NCBI GenBank assembly: GCA_017417315.1
Contig: JAFPZK010000050.1
Span: forward strand, 1 to 64,000
Direction of reading: 5' to 3'
Source: Bacteroidales bacterium
GTDB lineage: Bacteria > Bacteroidota > Bacteroidia > Bacteroidales > UBA3824
DNA length: 64,000 nt
Shown: in pieces, positions 27,101-35,970 of the stretch
How positions within the stretch are numbered: position 1 is the stretch's first letter
Layout: each line of letters begins with the position of its first letter
The notes under the pieces: generated by a model
The model's database searches: none
Told to the model about the DNA's origin: nothing
Seen by the model: only the letters and a program-made list of their open reading frames with translations
Program-made: the position numbers and the translations under genes

Positions 27101-27644
27101 AATTATTAGAAATAATATTTGCCGTGTTGATACAATACTCTATTTTGCCGGAATTGTGGCTGCAAATGCTTGCTCCGTAATAGTCGGCACAGATATAACC
27201 GCCGGAAATCGTAACGTTTTTAATAGTTCCGCTGCTATAACCGAAAAGTGCGCCTACTTCGTCTTCCTCGGCTTTGACTATCATTCCCGAAATACAAAAA
27301 CCTTTTCCGTCAAAAGTTCCGGCAAACCGTGTCGAATAGTTTTTACCGATAGCCGTCCACTTAGATCCTATCAATTTGCCCGTAGTGTCGATATGACAGC
27401 CCAAATTAATATCAGCAGCAAGTTCCACCGTCTTGTCCGAAAAGTCGTATGCAGAAAATCCCGAAGTGCCGTTTACGAGCGAAGCAAATCCGACAAGTTC
27501 GGCAGGTGTTCTGATTTGATACGAATCAGACTTTATATTGTCGACATACCATTTAATATCGGGAGCATATTTATCTTCAACATCTTGCGCAAAGGCGTTT
27601 TGAAAAACAAACGCTAATAATAATATAATAAAAAATCGTTTCAT
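24186..27644 (-). CDS. Large GLUG-repeat surface protein
   Basis: 1152 aa from the ATG at 27644, which opens a signal peptide (MKRFFIILLLAFVFQNAFAQ). The body is built from many GLUG motifs of the form GGICGYNxGxI, each about 25-40 residues with a conserved Cys (NCxNxGxV), expected to form a right-handed beta-helix. Three larger modules each open with a similar segment (SPLRINNYDDFLKFANAVN, NPLEISSYEDLKEFREAVN, and the N-terminal IRTPAELVGFASLVN). Such proteins are adhesin-like or degrade surface polymers. No C-terminal sorting domain is obvious. Last gene of a four-gene minus-strand run. Confidence 0.9.
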   Translation of the reverse strand: MKRFFIILLLAFVFQNAFAQDVEDKYAPDIKWYVDNIKSDSYQIRTPAELVGFASLVNGTSGFSAYDFSDKTVELAADINLGCHIDTTGKLIGSKWTAIGKNYSTRFAGTFDGKGFCISGMIVKAEEDEVGALFGYSSGTIKNVTISGGYICADYYGASICSHNSGKIEYCINTANIISNNYGGGICGKNYEDGSITNCFNYGYVMPRNFCGGILGSNSPTRTVVANCVYDIQMCPIKTGCGTFDVKTIKGLTTNQILNADGYIVDGNIKLEKGMYPRLTMTEKTPLAIATFLPVVLPDNENVVTVSSPIKLAKYDGVTYTTSEPSILAINNNVCTPKERADVILFIKGNDCMRFIKMRIADNQLKPRGDEHSPLRINNYDDFLKFANAVNYDTDYKGYANINSFEGVTIVLTDNIRIPEGVNWKPIGSKVTPFKGTFIGYGFCISNLNIRYPLMKNCGLFGYNEGLIQKVVVVGGNIIGGDCTGAICGFNSKGKIQKCISSIAVRGHYYAGGICGYNNEGFLSQVINVNSVKGIDNFEGGICGGTSSGRLEYCVYDKQMCLLNNAIGEISDNPQLLEVNGLLTESMTGNALESKNGFGFDFQFEDDMYPRIVSVTQHPDSDVASMPVFMAKNENAQNITSFISMTERENIKYSCNRNDVLKITRDKALPLKQGSVIFSVTNGRVEKRIILKITSQALEQIGTRDNPLEISSYEDLKEFREAVNNNSDYKGFACIDGFDNVYFKISKNIQCPSNVNQMPVGNYLFPFKGVLDGAGHTVSGFLCDHKNADNMGFVGYNSGLICNLRLSRSPVTGRYYSGGICGFNTGEIFNCKHDSASVTGSNYTGGICGYSKGIISFSKNTGAVKGDYFVGGITGENTGRLDSCLNMNIITGISSIGGITGNCAGDIENCVNSGVVHGSDNTGGVSGRNSYATISQCSNSGGIEGGDCTGGITGLNEGTVIKCENTGMVSAILSTGGIVGKGGKIYFCINSAEIVSSGNNAGGIIGASKNNSELKYCINKGAVSASAFAGGICADNGGKIISCVNFGEIRSSYYVGGICGYNSNIISSCIFLNNVVGSSYTGAICGRHNSGTVANCFYNKDICSFGGINNVDIPEKAMGLNKNMMIGDALKDSLIKLDFIFSQDNYPMPKMQ

Positions 27645-27703
27645 GGTTTTCCTGATTTTTTTGTATTGTTTTGTAAGCCGTAAAGTTACGGAAATTTTTA
27701 TTA

Positions 27704-28738
27704 TCACAAAGTTAATTTTTTGAATTTTTTGTGCTTTTCGACATCAAGTTCCAAAGTACAGACTACCGTGCCGTGGTCAGATTTACATTTGTCAGGCTTT
27801 TCGTTAGAAAAAGTTCTGTCGATAAGATGGTCGTTAAAAACTTTTACCGTCCCTACCCTACCTATGTTTCGGGGATTTTCGGTAACAAGTTCTTCCGAAA
27901 CCATAATCTGGTCGAGACTTTCGTACATTCCGTTATGAATATACGTATAATAAAAATCCTGATAACTTCTTCTTGCCTGAATGTCTTTTACGTGATAGAG
28001 CAAAACTTCCCAAACGTTGCGTTTTTGCCAATCAGGAAGTTTGTGTTGAGGAACCTCACCTGAAATTATTCTTGTAGTAACGGCATTTCCGGTGTCGTTG
28101 ACATCTCCGAGAACAACAACGGGTCGGTTCTTATTTTTAAGATTTTTTATCAAAATAGTCCTTAACGCCGCCGATTCAGACGCTCTTAACATCAGAGACC
28201 TCACCTGAGCACGAGCCAAATCTACGGGATTGGTTTCGTCCTCACCTTCATAAAAAATGGGACGCTTGGATTTTAAATGTACCACAAAAAACGTTATCAG
28301 TCCGAAAGGCTTTATGTAAATATCCGCTTTTAAAACGGGTCTCGAAAAAGTATTAAACGGCAAAACGATATTATCGTAAGAAGTTTTTGTTTTTACCGAA
28401 ACCACCGCTTCAAGAGGAAACTTGTCAAAAATTTCGATATTGTCGATAGGGTGTTTTGACAAAAGCGCGACTCTGGGCAAATCACCTGTTTCGTCAGCAA
28501 TTATTACCTCTGCTTGTCTGTAACGGCTGTTTTGCGAGGTAATGCTTACAAGAGCCTGTTTATGAAAACACTCCTGAAAACCGATTACGTCGGCATCCAT
28601 TTGCGAGAGCATAAAATCCACCCATTGGGACTTGCGTTTAAACTCTTCCGGTGTGTATTTCAGAGAAAACGCCTCCCTATTTGGCAACATCAAATTCATC
28701 AGATTGAATGTGCCGACTTTTATAGTTTTAGTGTTCAT
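27704..28738 (-). CDS. Endonuclease/exonuclease/phosphatase family protein
   Basis: 344 aa. The EEP fold is visible: KVGTFNLMNL near the start, ADVIGFQECF near 50-59 with the metal-binding Glu, VVLGDVND near 210-217 (Asp/Asn), and SDHGTVVCTLEL at the C-terminus with the catalytic DH pair. The family includes DNases, sphingomyelinases and phosphoinositide phosphatases, so the substrate is open. No signal peptide is seen, so it probably stays in the cytosol. It lies 59 nt upstream of the GLUG gene and 58 nt downstream of the metzincin-like gene, same strand. Confidence 0.88.
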   Translation of the reverse strand: MNTKTIKVGTFNLMNLMLPNREAFSLKYTPEEFKRKSQWVDFMLSQMDADVIGFQECFHKQALVSITSQNSRYRQAEVIIADETGDLPRVALLSKHPIDNIEIFDKFPLEAVVSVKTKTSYDNIVLPFNTFSRPVLKADIYIKPFGLITFFVVHLKSKRPIFYEGEDETNPVDLARAQVRSLMLRASESAALRTILIKNLKNKNRPVVVLGDVNDTGNAVTTRIISGEVPQHKLPDWQKRNVWEVLLYHVKDIQARRSYQDFYYTYIHNGMYESLDQIMVSEELVTENPRNIGRVGTVKVFNDHLIDRTFSNEKPDKCKSDHGTVVCTLELDVEKHKKFKKLTL

Positions 28739-28796
28739 TTTATTTCCGCTTTATTTTTGATATTTAAGTGCGAAAATCACGCCAAAAAAAAATATA

Positions 28797-29612
28797 TCAT
28801 TGTTTTAAAAAATATTCAAACCGATTTTTATAATCGTTATTAAGCCCCGTCAGAAAAGCAGTAAGACTGTCGATTTCGAGGTTCTCTAAATTTTCGTTAG
28901 TCCTATGCATTACGGAATTTTTGAAATATGCCTTAACGAGCATGTTATATTCCGTGTTCCGATTTGTTTTTTCGTACAAATCTGCCGCTCCGAACAGGTG
29001 CAACGTTTCATGGGCTATCGTAACGGGCGAAAGTTCTTCTCCCTTTGAATTTGAAGAATAAACCACGCAGCCTTCTTTTGGTCGTAAAGCATAACCGTAT
29101 TCTTTGCTGAGAGCGTAATCGAGGCTGCTTTGCGGCAAAGCATAACTTCTGCCACGGGCATTACAAAATACGATTACCATAAAATTTTCGCATTGAAAGG
29201 TCTCTGAGGCATATTTCACGAAGTCAAAATTGCTTGAATAACCGGCTTTACGTAAGGCGTGGTTAACAAACGAATTGGATTTAGAACCCTCAAAAGGGGT
29301 TTGAGGAATATAATCCGTAAAAATTTTATCGTCTTTGTTGCCTAAGGCGTAAAGTTGAAATTCGGAATTTGCGCCGTATTTTTCCGCCTCTTTTTTTATC
29401 CAAGAAAATGCTTCGCGGGTTTTTCTGACAGCGTTTGTGATTTCCGCAGTCTCCCACGGAGAATTGTCAAGACTGACAAACAAAAGCAAAACGTATGTTT
29501 TTCCTTTCAGATGTTTTGCGCTGCCGAAATTTCTGTAATCTTTTTCGGGGTCTATCCCTTGAAAATACAGAAAAAAAACTACGACCGAAAAAAAAATAAG
29601 CGGTGTTTTCAT
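28797..29612 (-). CDS. Putative metzincin-like zinc protease
   Basis: 271 aa, starting with a membrane or signal segment (residues 3-18). At residues 201-211 it has HETLHLFGAAD, which fits HExxHxxGxxD, the zinc site of metzincin-type metalloproteases. Nothing else matches a known family by eye. Its ATG overlaps the stop of the SpoIIE-TPR gene by 4 nt (ATGA), so the two are translationally coupled. Substrate unknown. Confidence 0.65.
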   Translation of the reverse strand: MKTPLIFFSVVVFFLYFQGIDPEKDYRNFGSAKHLKGKTYVLLLFVSLDNSPWETAEITNAVRKTREAFSWIKKEAEKYGANSEFQLYALGNKDDKIFTDYIPQTPFEGSKSNSFVNHALRKAGYSSNFDFVKYASETFQCENFMVIVFCNARGRSYALPQSSLDYALSKEYGYALRPKEGCVVYSSNSKGEELSPVTIAHETLHLFGAADLYEKTNRNTEYNMLVKAYFKNSVMHRTNENLENLEIDSLTAFLTGLNNDYKNRFEYFLKQ

Positions 29613-31828
29613 TTCAACACGTTTTCCGCAGAAAGTCCCACTAAAAGATTATCATCGGTTTGTTCGCAGGTTTCAAAACCGAGGCTTTTCGGTTTACGCC
29701 AACGTTTTAAGGCTTTTACGATTTCTATTTTTTGGATGTCAAACGGTTTAAAGTAAATTTCGGTCAACAGACTCAAAAAACGCTTCATCGTGAAAATTTC
29801 CGGCTCAGTTCTGCCTTCCCTATATCCGAACTGATCGGGTATTCCGTCAGAAAACAGATAAATTCTATCCTCCTTTTCTAATTGAATTATGTTATTGGTG
29901 AAATGTTCTTTTTCTGCCAAAAAAACGCCTATTGGCATACTGTCGCCTTTTGTGCGAAGTACTTCGCCATTTCTGATTATAATTAACGGACGGTTTGCAC
30001 CCGCAAACTGCATTTGAGCCGTATCAGTGTCAACGATAATAAGAGCCATATCTATTGCATCACGGTTGTCGCTTTCGTAGTCGCTTTGTTTGAGAGTGTT
30101 TTTAAGAATGGCTTTCATTCTGTCCAAAATTTCTGATGCCGTTAATTGTTTTTTATCCAAATTTCTGGTAACGTATTCCAAGTATGAAATTCCGAGCATA
30201 CTCAATAGTGCGCCCGGTACTCCGTGTCCCGTACAGTCGCCGGCGGCAAGTATCTTGTAATTAGCAAATTGCGAACACCAATAAAAATCGCCCGAAACAA
30301 TATCCTTCGGACTATAAATCAGCAAGTTTTCTCCGAAAAGTTGTGATAACACCTCATTTGTCGGCAAGGCTGCGTATTGTATGCGGCTTGCATAATTTAT
30401 GCTTGAAGTAAGTTCATGGTTATAATTTTTGATGATTTCACTTTGTTTGCTGATTTCCTCGTTCCGCAAAAGAATTTCCTCGTTTTGCGATTTTATTTCT
30501 TCGTTTTTAGCAATAAGGTTGGCGTTTTTAATTTCAATCTCCTGCTTTTGTGAAGATATTATCTTATTCGCTTTTTTGTAACGGTTACGGCTGTAAGTTA
30601 TTATTATTAATATCGTTATAATAAAAGTCGTTATTATTGCCGAAATCATCATCACGCTTTTTGTTCTGCCCTCCAATTCCATTTTTTTTGCGTAGGCTTT
30701 GTTTCTTTCGTTTTCCATCTGCCCGCGACCGAGACTGAGCGAACTTATCAAACTGTTTCTGTAATAAGAGTTTGTTTTTTGAAAAATCTCTGCCTGTTTT
30801 TTACATTCAAGAGCCTTTGAGTAATTTTTTTGTGCTTCATATATCAGCGAATATGCAAACATTGCCGTTTCTTTGTGATAAAAAGCAGCGGTATCTTGTA
30901 CGGCATTTACCGAATCGGCAAGTTTTTGAGCCGTTTTTATGTCGCCGTCAGCGATTAACATTTTGATTTTCATTAAGAAAAATCTCGTGTAATCTTCCAT
31001 ATCGTTGCTTTGAGCGATTATATTTATGGCATCGTCAAAATCATAACGGCAACTGTCGGTGAAGGCTTTGTGTAAAGCGGGATTGTCTTTATTTTCTTCT
31101 GCAAGATAGTAATACGTCTCGCAAAACCCCGTTTTCAACAACTCGTCGCAGTCCGTTTCAGAAAGGTCTACCGGAATGTTTTTGGCGATGTTAAAGTTTT
31201 CGTAAGCCGTTTGCAGACTGTTGTAATCACGTTTTGCGGGGGTTATTCTGTAAAGTCTCAGGGCTATTTCTCCTAAATAAATGTAATCGATTTTTAGTCC
31301 GCGTTTATCACCTAAACTTTTGTCTATGTTTATACAATAGTCGTGTAAGTACGCTCTTGCCGAATCAAAGATATTGTTTTCGTAACTGGATCTTGTCCAA
31401 CTTCTGAAAACCATAGAGATATTTTTCTCATCACCCATTTTTTTGTGATATATCAGGCTCGAATAATAGTTTTTGTCGGAAATAGAAACGTTGTTCATTC
31501 TTGCCGAAACCAATCCCCAATAATAATAACAACGTGCTAACTGTTTTGCCGAGCCGATAGTGTCAGCCCAAAAATTTGCCTCTTTTACATTATCAAACGC
31601 CTCATGAATTTTTCCCCTTTTGATGTTTTCTCTCAAAAGGGACATCAAAGAGTCTATCTTTTTGATATAAACGGTTGTGTCTTCGTCTTTGCCGATTTTT
31701 TTATCCGTATAATACATCATTTTTTCAAGGGAAGACTCCTCAGAATTTTCGTCAGAACGTCCCTTAAAACAACTTTGAGAAATAAAACATACAACCAATA
31801 TTATAATTATCAATAACCGTAGTTTCAT
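29609..31828 (-). CDS. TPR lipoprotein-type SpoIIE phosphatase
   Basis: 739 aa. Lipoprotein-like signal ending at Cys20 (ISQSC). TPR-like helices fill about 60-370. A membrane helix lies near 395-415, followed by a coiled coil with repeated KNEEI/RNEEI words, and a SpoIIE PP2C phosphatase domain at about 490-735 (KDIVSGDFYW, GDCTGHGVPGALLSMLG, LFSDGIPDQ). The layout puts the sensor outside and the phosphatase inside the membrane. Known relatives dephosphorylate serine/threonine on partner-switching proteins; no anti-sigma partner is nearby. A broken relative is at 20589-21852. Confidence 0.9.
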   Translation of the reverse strand: MKLRLLIIIILVVCFISQSCFKGRSDENSEESSLEKMMYYTDKKIGKDEDTTVYIKKIDSLMSLLRENIKRGKIHEAFDNVKEANFWADTIGSAKQLARCYYYWGLVSARMNNVSISDKNYYSSLIYHKKMGDEKNISMVFRSWTRSSYENNIFDSARAYLHDYCINIDKSLGDKRGLKIDYIYLGEIALRLYRITPAKRDYNSLQTAYENFNIAKNIPVDLSETDCDELLKTGFCETYYYLAEENKDNPALHKAFTDSCRYDFDDAINIIAQSNDMEDYTRFFLMKIKMLIADGDIKTAQKLADSVNAVQDTAAFYHKETAMFAYSLIYEAQKNYSKALECKKQAEIFQKTNSYYRNSLISSLSLGRGQMENERNKAYAKKMELEGRTKSVMMISAIITTFIITILIIITYSRNRYKKANKIISSQKQEIEIKNANLIAKNEEIKSQNEEILLRNEEISKQSEIIKNYNHELTSSINYASRIQYAALPTNEVLSQLFGENLLIYSPKDIVSGDFYWCSQFANYKILAAGDCTGHGVPGALLSMLGISYLEYVTRNLDKKQLTASEILDRMKAILKNTLKQSDYESDNRDAIDMALIIVDTDTAQMQFAGANRPLIIIRNGEVLRTKGDSMPIGVFLAEKEHFTNNIIQLEKEDRIYLFSDGIPDQFGYREGRTEPEIFTMKRFLSLLTEIYFKPFDIQKIEIVKALKRWRKPKSLGFETCEQTDDNLLVGLSAENVLK

Positions 31829-31848
31829 TTTTTAGTGATATTTTTTCG

Positions 31849-31856
31849 CAAATATA
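31849..31856 (-). promoter_or_regulatory. -7 box of the SpoIIE-TPR operon
   Basis: Minus strand TATATTTG followed by C fits TAnnTTTG, 21 nt before the ATG at 31828. Confidence 0.55.
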
Positions 31857-31888
31857 AACAAAAAAACATATAAAAAAAATAAAAAAAT

Positions 31889-31919
31889 TTGTTTTTTGAA
31901 AAAAAATAATCTATTTTTG
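31889..31919 (+). promoter_or_regulatory. Ferredoxin promoter
   Basis: TTG at 31889-31891 and TATTTTTG at 31912-31919 are 20 nt apart, a full -33/-7 Bacteroidota promoter in very A-rich DNA. The leader to the ferredoxin ATG is about 70 nt and contains two similar CAATC-TTATTTACAA words. Confidence 0.75.
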
Positions 31920-31994
31920 CAGCATAAATAATCAAAATTATTTACAAGCAATCAATTTTATTTACAAACAATCAAATTAAAAAATTTAAGAATT

Positions 31995-32165
31995 ATGGCA
32001 TACGTAATCAGTAAGACGGATTGTCAAGCATGCGGTACATGCAAAGACGAATGTCCTCAAGAGGCTATCATGGAAGGTGATGTGTATTCTATTGACGCTG
32101 AAAAATGCGTTGAATGTGGTGCATGCGCAGACGCTTGTCCTTGTGGTGCAATCTCACAAGGATAA
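31995..32165 (+). CDS. Small 2x[4Fe-4S] ferredoxin
   Basis: 56 aa (MAYVISKTDCQACGTCKDEC...). Two CxxCxxCxxxCP-type clusters are present: CQACGTCKDECP near residues 10-21 and CVECGACADACP near 38-49, the second followed by an extra Cys. It is a soluble low-potential electron carrier for anaerobic metabolism. Single-gene unit between its own promoter and a strong terminator. Confidence 0.95.
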   Translation: MAYVISKTDCQACGTCKDECPQEAIMEGDVYSIDAEKCVECGACADACPCGAISQG

Positions 32166-32201
32166 TAATTTCCGCAAAGAGAAAATAAGTTTCTATTTTT
32201 A

Positions 32202-32252
32202 AAAAAAATTGCAGGAGAAATTTTACAAAAAATTTTCTCCTGCATTTTTTTT
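32202..32252. terminator. Bidirectional terminator between ferredoxin and lpxA
   Basis: TGCAGGAGAAA (32210-32220) pairs with TTTCTCCTGCA (32234-32244), extended by A-T pairs, with A residues on the left and eight T on the right. It can serve ferredoxin (plus) and lpxA (minus), which end on either side. Confidence 0.9.
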
Positions 32253-33030
32253 AGAGTTTCGGACCTTTTAGGATTCCGTGCTGACTTCTTGCAATAAAAT
32301 TAAGTATTTCGTCTTTTTCCTTACAGTCAGGCACCTCCGATTTTATTTTGTCAATCGCATTAGAAAGGTTCAATTCCGATTGATAAATGAATCGATAACA
32401 GTTTTTGATATTCAAAATCTGTTCTTCGGTAAAGCCTCTGCGCTGCATTCCCACGATGTTTATGCCGCAAAACTGAATCGGAGTTCTGCCGGCATACGAA
32501 TACGGCGGAATGTCTTTGTTGACACCCGACATTCCCGAAGCCATAGAATGTGCGCCGATTTTCGAGAACTGAACTATTGCCGAACCGCCGCCTATTACAG
32601 CCCAATCGTCGATTTCGACTTCGCCGGCTATCTGCGTTGCATTGCTGATAACCAAGTGATTTCCCAATACGCAATCGTGTCCGACATGACAATACGCCAT
32701 TATCAGATTGTTTGACCCGATAACCGTTTTGCCGCGCGAAGCCGTACCACGGTTCAAGGTTACGCACTCGCGGATTGTGTTGTTGTCGCCGACTTCGAGG
32801 GTCGTGTACTCGCCTTTGAATTTCAAGTCCTGAGGTATAGCACCGATGACCGCACCCGGAAAAATAACGTTGTTTTTGCCGAGCCTTGTGCCGGGAAAAA
32901 CCCTGACGTTTGACATCAAACGACAACCGTCGCCGATAACGACATCGTCGTCGATAACGCAAAAAGGCCCGATTTCAACGTTTTCACCGATTTTGGCATT
33001 CGGGTTTATTTCGGTTAATTTATGTATCAT
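32251..33030 (-). CDS. lpxA: UDP-N-acetylglucosamine acyltransferase
   Basis: 259 aa, the usual length. It moves an R-3-hydroxyacyl chain from acyl carrier protein to the 3-OH of UDP-GlcNAc, the first step of lipid A synthesis. The left-handed beta-helix shows as hexapeptide repeats (IGENVEIGPFCVIDDDVVIG). The catalytic His lies in AYCHVGHDC near residue 121. The C-terminal helical part has the conserved GMQRRGFT. Last gene of the lpxD-lpxC/fabZ-lpxA operon, 4 nt after the fusion gene. Confidence 0.97.
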   Translation of the reverse strand: MIHKLTEINPNAKIGENVEIGPFCVIDDDVVIGDGCRLMSNVRVFPGTRLGKNNVIFPGAVIGAIPQDLKFKGEYTTLEVGDNNTIRECVTLNRGTASRGKTVIGSNNLIMAYCHVGHDCVLGNHLVISNATQIAGEVEIDDWAVIGGGSAIVQFSKIGAHSMASGMSGVNKDIPPYSYAGRTPIQFCGINIVGMQRRGFTEEQILNIKNCYRFIYQSELNLSNAIDKIKSEVPDCKEKDEILNFIARSQHGILKGPKL

Positions 33031-33034
33031 AACG

Positions 33035-34426
33035 CTATTTGTTTTTTGTAACCATTGCCGTAAATTCGCCTTCCGAAATCACCTGACCGTTTACAAAAGT
33101 CTGACCTTTCATCATAACGATTCCTCTGCGGATAGGTTCTGTCATTTCGAGACGGAAAACTAACACGTCGCCCGGAACGGCTTTGGCCTTGAATTTAACT
33201 TTGTCAATTTTTAAGAAATATGTCGAATATCTTTCAGGTTCGTCAACATTGTTGAGAACGAGGATTCCGCCCGTCTGCCCCATTGCTTCGAGTTGAAGAA
33301 CGCCCGGAAATACGGGTTCGCTCGGAAAATGTCCTTGGAAAAACGCCTCGTTGTAAGTCAGGTTTTTAACGCCGACAACCACCGTTTTTGATATTTCGAT
33401 AATCTTGTCAACGAGCAAAAACGGAAATCTGTGCGGCATCAACTGCTTGATTTTGTTGACGTCCATAACCGGCTCTTTGAAAATATCAAATTCAACGCGG
33501 TTTTCTTTCTGTTTTGTTTTTATGTGCTGACGGATAATCTTCGCAAACTCAACGTTAGAGAAATGTCCGGGACGTGTCGCGAAAATTTTTCCCTTGAACG
33601 GAATACCGACTAACGCCAAATCACCTGCCAAATCCAAAAGTTTGTGTCTTGCGGGTTCGTTAGCAAAAATTAAGGCTTTTTCGTTGAGAATACCTTTTCT
33701 GCCGGAAAATTCCACGCTTTCCTTGCCGAGAAGTTTTGCTAATTCGTCAATTTTTTCCTGCGGCATTTCGTTTTCCATAATAACAAGTGCGTTGTCGAGA
33801 CTGCCGCCTTTTATGAGATTGTTTTTTGCTAAAAATTCCAACTCCTTGGCAAAAACAAACGTTTTGCAGGGAGCGATTTCTTTGTCATAACCCTCAAACT
33901 CCGTCAGAGAAGCAAACTGAGAACCGAGAACCTGAGAATTATAATCAATCATCGTGCTGATAGAATACTTTTCGTCCGGAATTAAAGTAAACTCAATACC
34001 TTTTTCAGGGTTTGAATACGAGAGATTTTCTTTAATCATAAAAAAGTTTTTCTCCGCTTCTTGTTCTGTGATTCCTGCATTTTGTAACGCTTCAACAAAA
34101 GGTTTTGCGCTGCCGTCAAGAATCGGGGTTTCGGCGTTGTTGATTTCGATTAACACGTTGTCGATGCCCAAACCAGCGAGTGCTGACATCACGTGTTCGA
34201 TAGTGCCGACTTTTGCTTCACCGTTTGCGATTGCAGTAGAGCGCGAAGTGTCGCAAACGTTTTCAGCCAAAGCACGAATTTCGGGTTGATTTTCCAAGTC
34301 AACGCGCTTAAATCTGATTCCGAAATTTTCCGCTGCGGGAAGAAATTTCATTTCAACTTCTACGCCTGTATGTAAGCCGCTACCTTTGAGTGTTATTGAC
34401 GGCTCTTTTATAGTTTTCTGTTTCAT
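33035..34426 (-). CDS. lpxC/fabZ: Fused LpxC deacetylase and FabZ dehydratase
   Basis: 463 aa. Residues 1-300 are LpxC, the zinc enzyme that removes acetate from UDP-3-O-acyl-GlcNAc, the committed step of lipid A synthesis: [10 protein letters not shown] supplies a zinc His, and [13 protein letters not shown] the second His and the Asp. Residues 315-460 are FabZ, which dehydrates 3-hydroxyacyl-[15 protein letters not shown] and the active-site [20 protein letters not shown]. The fusion is characteristic of Bacteroidota. Its ATG overlaps the lpxD stop by 4 nt. Confidence 0.97.
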   Translation of the reverse strand: MKQKTIKEPSITLKGSGLHTGVEVEMKFLPAAENFGIRFKRVDLENQPEIRALAENVCDTSRSTAIANGEAKVGTIEHVMSALAGLGIDNVLIEINNAETPILDGSAKPFVEALQNAGITEQEAEKNFFMIKENLSYSNPEKGIEFTLIPDEKYSISTMIDYNSQVLGSQFASLTEFEGYDKEIAPCKTFVFAKELEFLAKNNLIKGGSLDNALVIMENEMPQEKIDELAKLLGKESVEFSGRKGILNEKALIFANEPARHKLLDLAGDLALVGIPFKGKIFATRPGHFSNVEFAKIIRQHIKTKQKENRVEFDIFKEPVMDVNKIKQLMPHRFPFLLVDKIIEISKTVVVGVKNLTYNEAFFQGHFPSEPVFPGVLQLEAMGQTGGILVLNNVDEPERYSTYFLKIDKVKFKAKAVPGDVLVFRLEMTEPIRRGIVMMKGQTFVNGQVISEGEFTAMVTKNK

Positions 34427-35457
34427 TTCTTTTTTAACTCTTCAATTTCTTGTTTTAATTTTTCCAATTCTTTTTCTAATGACGGCAGATTTTTGAGCGC
34501 GATTTGCGTCTTAAAAAACTGCATTTGAGGAACTGCCGGATAGCCGATATAAGTTCCGGTTTCTTTAAGTTGGTGGCTGATTCCCGTTTTGCCGCCAAAT
34601 TTGCAGTTATCAGGCAAAGACATGTGTCCTGCAAAACCGCATTGTCCGCCCGCCATAGTATTTTTGCCGATGATGGTGCTGCCTGCCAAACCGCATTGAG
34701 CCGCCATAACGGTGTTTTCGCCGATTTCGCAGTTGTGGGCTACATGGCAAAGGTTATCGAGTTTTACACCCTTGTGAATGATTGTACTACCCATTGTTGA
34801 GCGGTCAATCGTAACGTTTGCACCGAGTTCCACATCGTCTTCGATAATAACGTTTCCGATTTGAGGAATTTTGTAATACGTACCGTCAGCCTGAGGAGCA
34901 AAACCGAAACCGTCAGAACCGATAATCGTTCCCGCATGAACGGTAATATTGTTACCCAAAACGCAGTCTTTGTAAATTTTAACACCCGGATAAAGAGTAA
35001 CGTTGTCGCCGATTTTCACGTTGTCGCCGACATAAACCTGCGGATAAATTTTGACGTTTTTGCCCAATGTAACGCCCTTTGCAATGTACGCAAACGCACC
35101 GACATAAATTCCGTCTTTTAGTTCTACGCCCTCGGCAACAAAACTCGGCTGTTCTATACCGATAGGTTTAGCAACAGATTGTTCGTAGAGTTGCAAAAGT
35201 TTTGCAAGACATTCGTATGCGTTGTCAACACGAATTAAAGTCGCCTTTACGGGTTTTTCGGGTCTAAAATCCTTGTTAACCAAAACGATAGAAGCTTCGG
35301 TCGTATATATATAAGGTGTGTATTTGAGGTTAGAAAGGAAAGTCAAAGTTCCTTTTTTGCCGCTTTCTATTTTGGAAACGGAGGAAACGGTAACATTTTC
35401 GTCGCCGTCCACCTGTCCTCCTAAATATTGTGCTATGATTTTTGCCGTAAATTCCAT
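34423..35457 (-). CDS. lpxD: UDP-3-O-acylglucosamine N-acyltransferase
   Basis: 344 aa from the ATG at 35457; an upstream ATG at 35487 lies inside the likely promoter. LpxD adds the second hydroxyacyl chain, to the 2-amino group. The N-terminal uridine-binding domain ([20 protein letters not shown]) is followed by hexapeptide repeats, the catalytic His in [11 protein letters not shown], and a short C-terminal coiled coil rich in Lys/Glu. First gene of the lipid A operon. Confidence 0.96.
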   Translation of the reverse strand: MEFTAKIIAQYLGGQVDGDENVTVSSVSKIESGKKGTLTFLSNLKYTPYIYTTEASIVLVNKDFRPEKPVKATLIRVDNAYECLAKLLQLYEQSVAKPIGIEQPSFVAEGVELKDGIYVGAFAYIAKGVTLGKNVKIYPQVYVGDNVKIGDNVTLYPGVKIYKDCVLGNNITVHAGTIIGSDGFGFAPQADGTYYKIPQIGNVIIEDDVELGANVTIDRSTMGSTIIHKGVKLDNLCHVAHNCEIGENTVMAAQCGLAGSTIIGKNTMAGGQCGFAGHMSLPDNCKFGGKTGISHQLKETGTYIGYPAVPQMQFFKTQIALKNLPSLEKELEKLKQEIEELKKK

Positions 35458-35474
35458 AACTGCATAATTTTGCA

Positions 35475-35505
35475 CAAAACTAAACAATAATTTTTAAACT
35501 GCAAA
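35475..35505 (-). promoter_or_regulatory. lpxD operon promoter
   Basis: On the minus strand TTTG (35505-35502) is followed after 19 nt by TAGTTTTG (35482-35475), a good -33/-7 pair, 18 nt before the lpxD ATG. It means the lipid A genes can be transcribed apart from the upstream ATPase module. Confidence 0.55.
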
Positions 35506-35513
35506 TATTTTTT

Positions 35514-35960
35514 TCAAAACTTTTTTATTTGATGCCATTCAATATTGTTTTTTACTAATTGTGTTGCTTTTATTGATTTCGGGGCTATCGTATTACGTCT
35601 TTTATCAGTTTGTAACCAAAAATACGGTAACATTTTTATTGCATTGAGATTTTTTGCATAATTGTTCAGAAAATTTTCGAGCCAATTTTTTTCCGCAATT
35701 ATTTTTGACACTTCGCCTTCTGTCATCGGGTGGACTTCAAAGAAATACGCCTTTTCGTTGTACCCGATTACATAATCCCAACGGTTTTCGTGAGGAAATT
35801 GTTTTTTCATAGCGGCATCAATATCTGCACTGCCGCTGATATTACGGGAATTTTCTATAAAATCGAATTTGCCTTTATCATTGCCTTTTATCGCGCCAAG
35901 ACCTTCTTTGTATGCGTTAGGTAAATCCTTGTCAACTGCTGTTTTGAAACTATTCTTCAT
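35514..35960 (-). CDS. 148-aa partner of an AAA ATPase, possible nuclease
   Basis: 148 aa from the ATG at 35960, 10 nt after the ATPase stop; longer forms overlap the ATPase gene in another frame. No named family. The segment GSADIDAAMKKQFP, then RWDYVIGY and AYFFEVHP (about residues 45-80), has the shape of a PD-(D/E)xK core with Asp on one strand and Glu-x-His on the next, but His replaces Lys, so nuclease activity is only a suggestion. Tight pairing with an ATPase suggests a toxin/effector plus sensor pair. Confidence 0.7.
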   Translation of the reverse strand: MKNSFKTAVDKDLPNAYKEGLGAIKGNDKGKFDFIENSRNISGSADIDAAMKKQFPHENRWDYVIGYNEKAYFFEVHPMTEGEVSKIIAEKNWLENFLNNYAKNLNAIKMLPYFWLQTDKRRNTIAPKSIKATQLVKNNIEWHQIKKF

Positions 35961-35970
35961 AACTTGTTCA

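Noticed and set aside
24186..27644. Plus-strand frames of 80-150 codons opposite the GLUG gene
   Set aside because: They mirror the repeated GLUG codons on the other strand and share no features with real genes.
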